Shown: piece after piece, positions 62,518 to 64,000 of the stretch
How positions within the stretch are numbered: position 1 is the stretch's first letter
How the letters are laid out: every line of letters starts with the position of its first letter
Assembly (NCBI GenBank): GCA_025353765.1
Contig: JANXOD010000015.1
Coordinates: 1-64,000 of the forward strand
Source of the DNA: Sphingobacteriales bacterium
Lineage (GTDB): Bacteria; Bacteroidota; Bacteroidia; Sphingobacteriales; Sphingobacteriaceae
Reading direction: 5' to 3'
DNA length: 64,000 nucleotides
The notes under the pieces: generated by a model
Seen by the model: only the letters and a program-made list of their open reading frames with translations
The model's database searches: none
Told to the model about the DNA's origin: nothing
Translations under genes and position numbers: made by a program

Positions 62518-63183
62518 TTGAATATTTTGGAAATCATCCACAACATTATAGACTTTATTTTACATATAGATAATCATTTAGTTGAAATTATAAAAGATTA
62601 TCAAACCTGGGCTTATCTGATTATCTTCCTCATCATTTTCGCTGAAACGGGCTTAGTTGTAACCCCTTTTTTACCAGGGGATTCTCTTTTATTTGCAGCT
62701 GCTGCACTAATAGCTAAAGGCAATACCGGCTTGGATATATTTCTGATGACTATCTTATTATGTATTGCCGCTGTGCTTGGTAATACTGTAAATTATTATC
62801 TGGGTCGATATTTTGGTCCGAGAGTATTCAAGCCTCAAAACCGTATTTTGAAATTGGATTATTACCTAAAAACGCAGAATTTCTTTCTTAGACACGGAGG
62901 TAAAGCCGTTATTTTTAGTCGGTTTTTACCTATTTTCCGTACTATAGCACCTTTTGTTGCCGGTGTTGGTGGTATGCCGATTAGTCGTTATACAGTATAT
63001 AATATTGTTGGCGGAGTAAGTTGGGTTATCAGTTTTTTATGTTTAGGATATATATTTGGGAATATTCCGGTTATTAAGCAAAACTTTTCCATAGTAGTAA
63101 TTGCAATTATATTATTATCTGTTTTGCCTGCAATTTATACTGCAATAAAATCCGCATTGAAAAAAAAAGATAACAAACTTTAA
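62518..63183 (+). CDS. DedA-family membrane protein
   Basis: A 221-residue membrane protein of the DedA/SNARE-associated (VTT) family: an N-terminal amphipathic helix, then AETGLVVTPFLPGDSLLFAAAALIAKG, the conserved GNTVNYYLGRYFG, and FFLRHGGKAVIFSRFLPIFRTIAPFVAGVGGMP with the family's conserved Arg residues. DedA proteins act in membrane lipid flipping and proton-motive-force homeostasis. The start is a TTG at 62518, or another TTG nine bases later. Confidence 0.9.
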   Translation: MNILEIIHNIIDFILHIDNHLVEIIKDYQTWAYLIIFLIIFAETGLVVTPFLPGDSLLFAAAALIAKGNTGLDIFLMTILLCIAAVLGNTVNYYLGRYFGPRVFKPQNRILKLDYYLKTQNFFLRHGGKAVIFSRFLPIFRTIAPFVAGVGGMPISRYTVYNIVGGVSWVISFLCLGYIFGNIPVIKQNFSIVVIAIILLSVLPAIYTAIKSALKKKDNKL

Positions 63184-63233
63184 GGAATTAAATTTTAGAA
63201 TAGCAATTTAATTTTTTTGCCCCGGTATCCATG

Positions 63234-63887
63234 CTATACCCATAATGCAGGGCCAATAAGGAAATAAGTAAAGCCAGACAATCCTGCTAAATTAATAGGC
63301 AAACTAATTGCTATAATGCATGACAAAACACCTATGCATGAATTAATCAAATAACCGTACCCTATGGTTTTTGTATGATAAAGCTCTTTGTCAGTTAGAT
63401 CAATTTCTTGGCTGTATTTAATGGCATTGTTATACATTAAAAAGAAAAGAAAGAAGATTGTAAAATACCCTCCACCATAAATTAACATGAGAGAAGATGT
63501 TTGAGTACGATCAATAGTTATGTCGCTGTTAAAGACCAAATTAAATAAAAATTTTAAGGGATAAACATAAAATAAAACTACAAAAAGTAGTATTGCATTT
63601 AGTGCCATTGTGTAGCTATCTTTCAAGCCAAATCTTCTGAAAAATGTATTTTGAATATTCCAAATATTGAAGAGCATAAAAAAGCAAACCGCAAAGCTTG
63701 CAAAGCCGTTCATTATTTCATGGAGTTCATTGAAAGATTTTGGCACTTCCAGTGAAACTATAACCAGTGTTACAGCAAAAGCAAATACCGCATCACTAAA
63801 GGTTTCGAGGCGTGAAGGTTCATGACTTCGCCATTTTATGATATGATTATTTTGCTTTGTTGTTTTTGTCACTGCTCCTTTTACCAT
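63234..63887 (-). CDS. TMEM175-family (DUF1211) potassium-channel-like protein
   Basis: A 217-residue membrane protein with six hydrophobic segments. The first carries the hallmark RLETFSDAVFAFAVTLVIVSLEVP, including the FSD motif that builds the selectivity filter in bacterial TMEM175 channels. FMLFNIWNIQNTFFRRFGLKD and a C-terminal set of spans complete one repeat; four copies assemble into a channel. A role in potassium leak or volume control is inferred from the family. It starts 11 bases after the partial gene at the window edge, so it is probably co-transcribed with it. Confidence 0.88.
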   Translation of the reverse strand: MVKGAVTKTTKQNNHIIKWRSHEPSRLETFSDAVFAFAVTLVIVSLEVPKSFNELHEIMNGFASFAVCFFMLFNIWNIQNTFFRRFGLKDSYTMALNAILLFVVLFYVYPLKFLFNLVFNSDITIDRTQTSSLMLIYGGGYFTIFFLFFLMYNNAIKYSQEIDLTDKELYHTKTIGYGYLINSCIGVLSCIIAISLPINLAGLSGFTYFLIGPALWV

Positions 63888-63898
63888 ATCAGTAACGT

Positions 63899-64000
63899 TT
63901 AATTTTCTTCTCTTCCGATAATTTTCCCCTGCTTATACTGTTGTTCTTCTTTTTCAATTTCTTTTTTCTCTTCATCGGTTACATCTTTTCTTTGAAGATT
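63899..64000 (-). CDS. C-terminal end of an unidentified protein (partial)
   Basis: The minus-strand frame is open from the window edge to TAA at 63899-63901 and encodes at least 33 residues. They are highly charged and helical (DVTDEEKKEIEKEEQQYKQG, then KIIGREEN). Coding character is suggested by the charge pattern and the 11-base gap to the TMEM175 gene on the same strand. No family can be named from this fragment. Confidence 0.55.
   Translation of the reverse strand, partial: NLQRKDVTDEEKKEIEKEEQQYKQGKIIGREEN

Overview
The window is AT-rich chromosomal DNA from a member of the Bacteroidota, most likely a Sphingobacteriia/Chitinophagia-type aerobe. The evidence is consistent across the window: TAnnTTTG promoter -7 elements and almost no Shine-Dalgarno sites; secreted proteins with C-terminal type IX secretion (T9SS) sorting domains; the gliding/T9SS-linked ABC genes gldA, gldF and gldG; many short lipoproteins; and two-component families typical of the phylum (LytS/LytTR, multi-PAS proteins). 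No phage, CRISPR array or intact insertion sequence was seen.

Layout. 1-7.7 kb: a large secreted metallopeptidase-like protein running off the left edge, a cyclopropane-fatty-acid synthase operon, an orphan PAS/GAF histidine kinase and a small secreted IPT protein. 7.8-10.5 kb: tRNA-Met, a HAD phosphatase, an Mpo1-like protein and proline dehydrogenase. 10.5-15.3 kb: aromatic amino acid block, with an S4 protein and aroB followed by pheA, DAHP synthase/chorismate mutase and aroA. The second group starts with its own promoter, an F/Y/W-rich leader peptide and a mutually exclusive antiterminator/terminator pair. 15.3-23.8 kb: two tandem SBBP-repeat T9SS proteins, small accessory genes, a GapN-like dehydrogenase and a cluster of 104-bp palindromic intergenic repeats. 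23.8-29.5 kb: rsmG-sigma factor-glycosyltransferase, then tgt-LptF/G-EamA. 29.5-33.3 kb: a lone sorting-domain protein and a second M4 metallopeptidase, paralogous to the one at the left edge. 33.7-41.3 kb: a UbiD decarboxylase, small conserved genes, an NlpC/P60 hydrolase, guaA, a lipoprotein and an RNA cytosine methyltransferase. 41.4-48.2 kb: tyrosine/homogentisate catabolism (hpd, hmgA, fah, flavin reductase) interrupted by an M23-like lipoprotein and a small outer-membrane protein. 48.3-53.8 kb: a multi-PAS protein and a LiaF-like/LytS/HEAT/LytTR operon. 54-64 kb: a SET-domain protein, glycyl-tRNA synthetase, gldA, two beta-barrel proteins, gldF-gldG, dnaN, a DedA protein and a TMEM175-type channel.

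How the parts work together. The aroB and pheA-aroF-aroA groups cover shikimate-pathway steps and the phenylalanine branch, and the leader would tie the second group to charged aromatic tRNA supply. The hpd-hmgA-fah genes take tyrosine to fumarate and acetoacetate. gldA/F/G are expected to support the T9SS that exports the SBBP proteins and possibly the M4 proteins. The strongest candidates for something not yet described are the aromatic leader/attenuator, the tandem M4/pseudo-M4 protein with its distant paralogue and stand-alone sorting-domain neighbour, and a 35-55 residue amphipathic peptide gene at 45.9-46.1 kb. Five housekeeping genes have the promoter -7 box only 3-7 bases from the start codon, which implies leaderless mRNAs and decides several start sites here.
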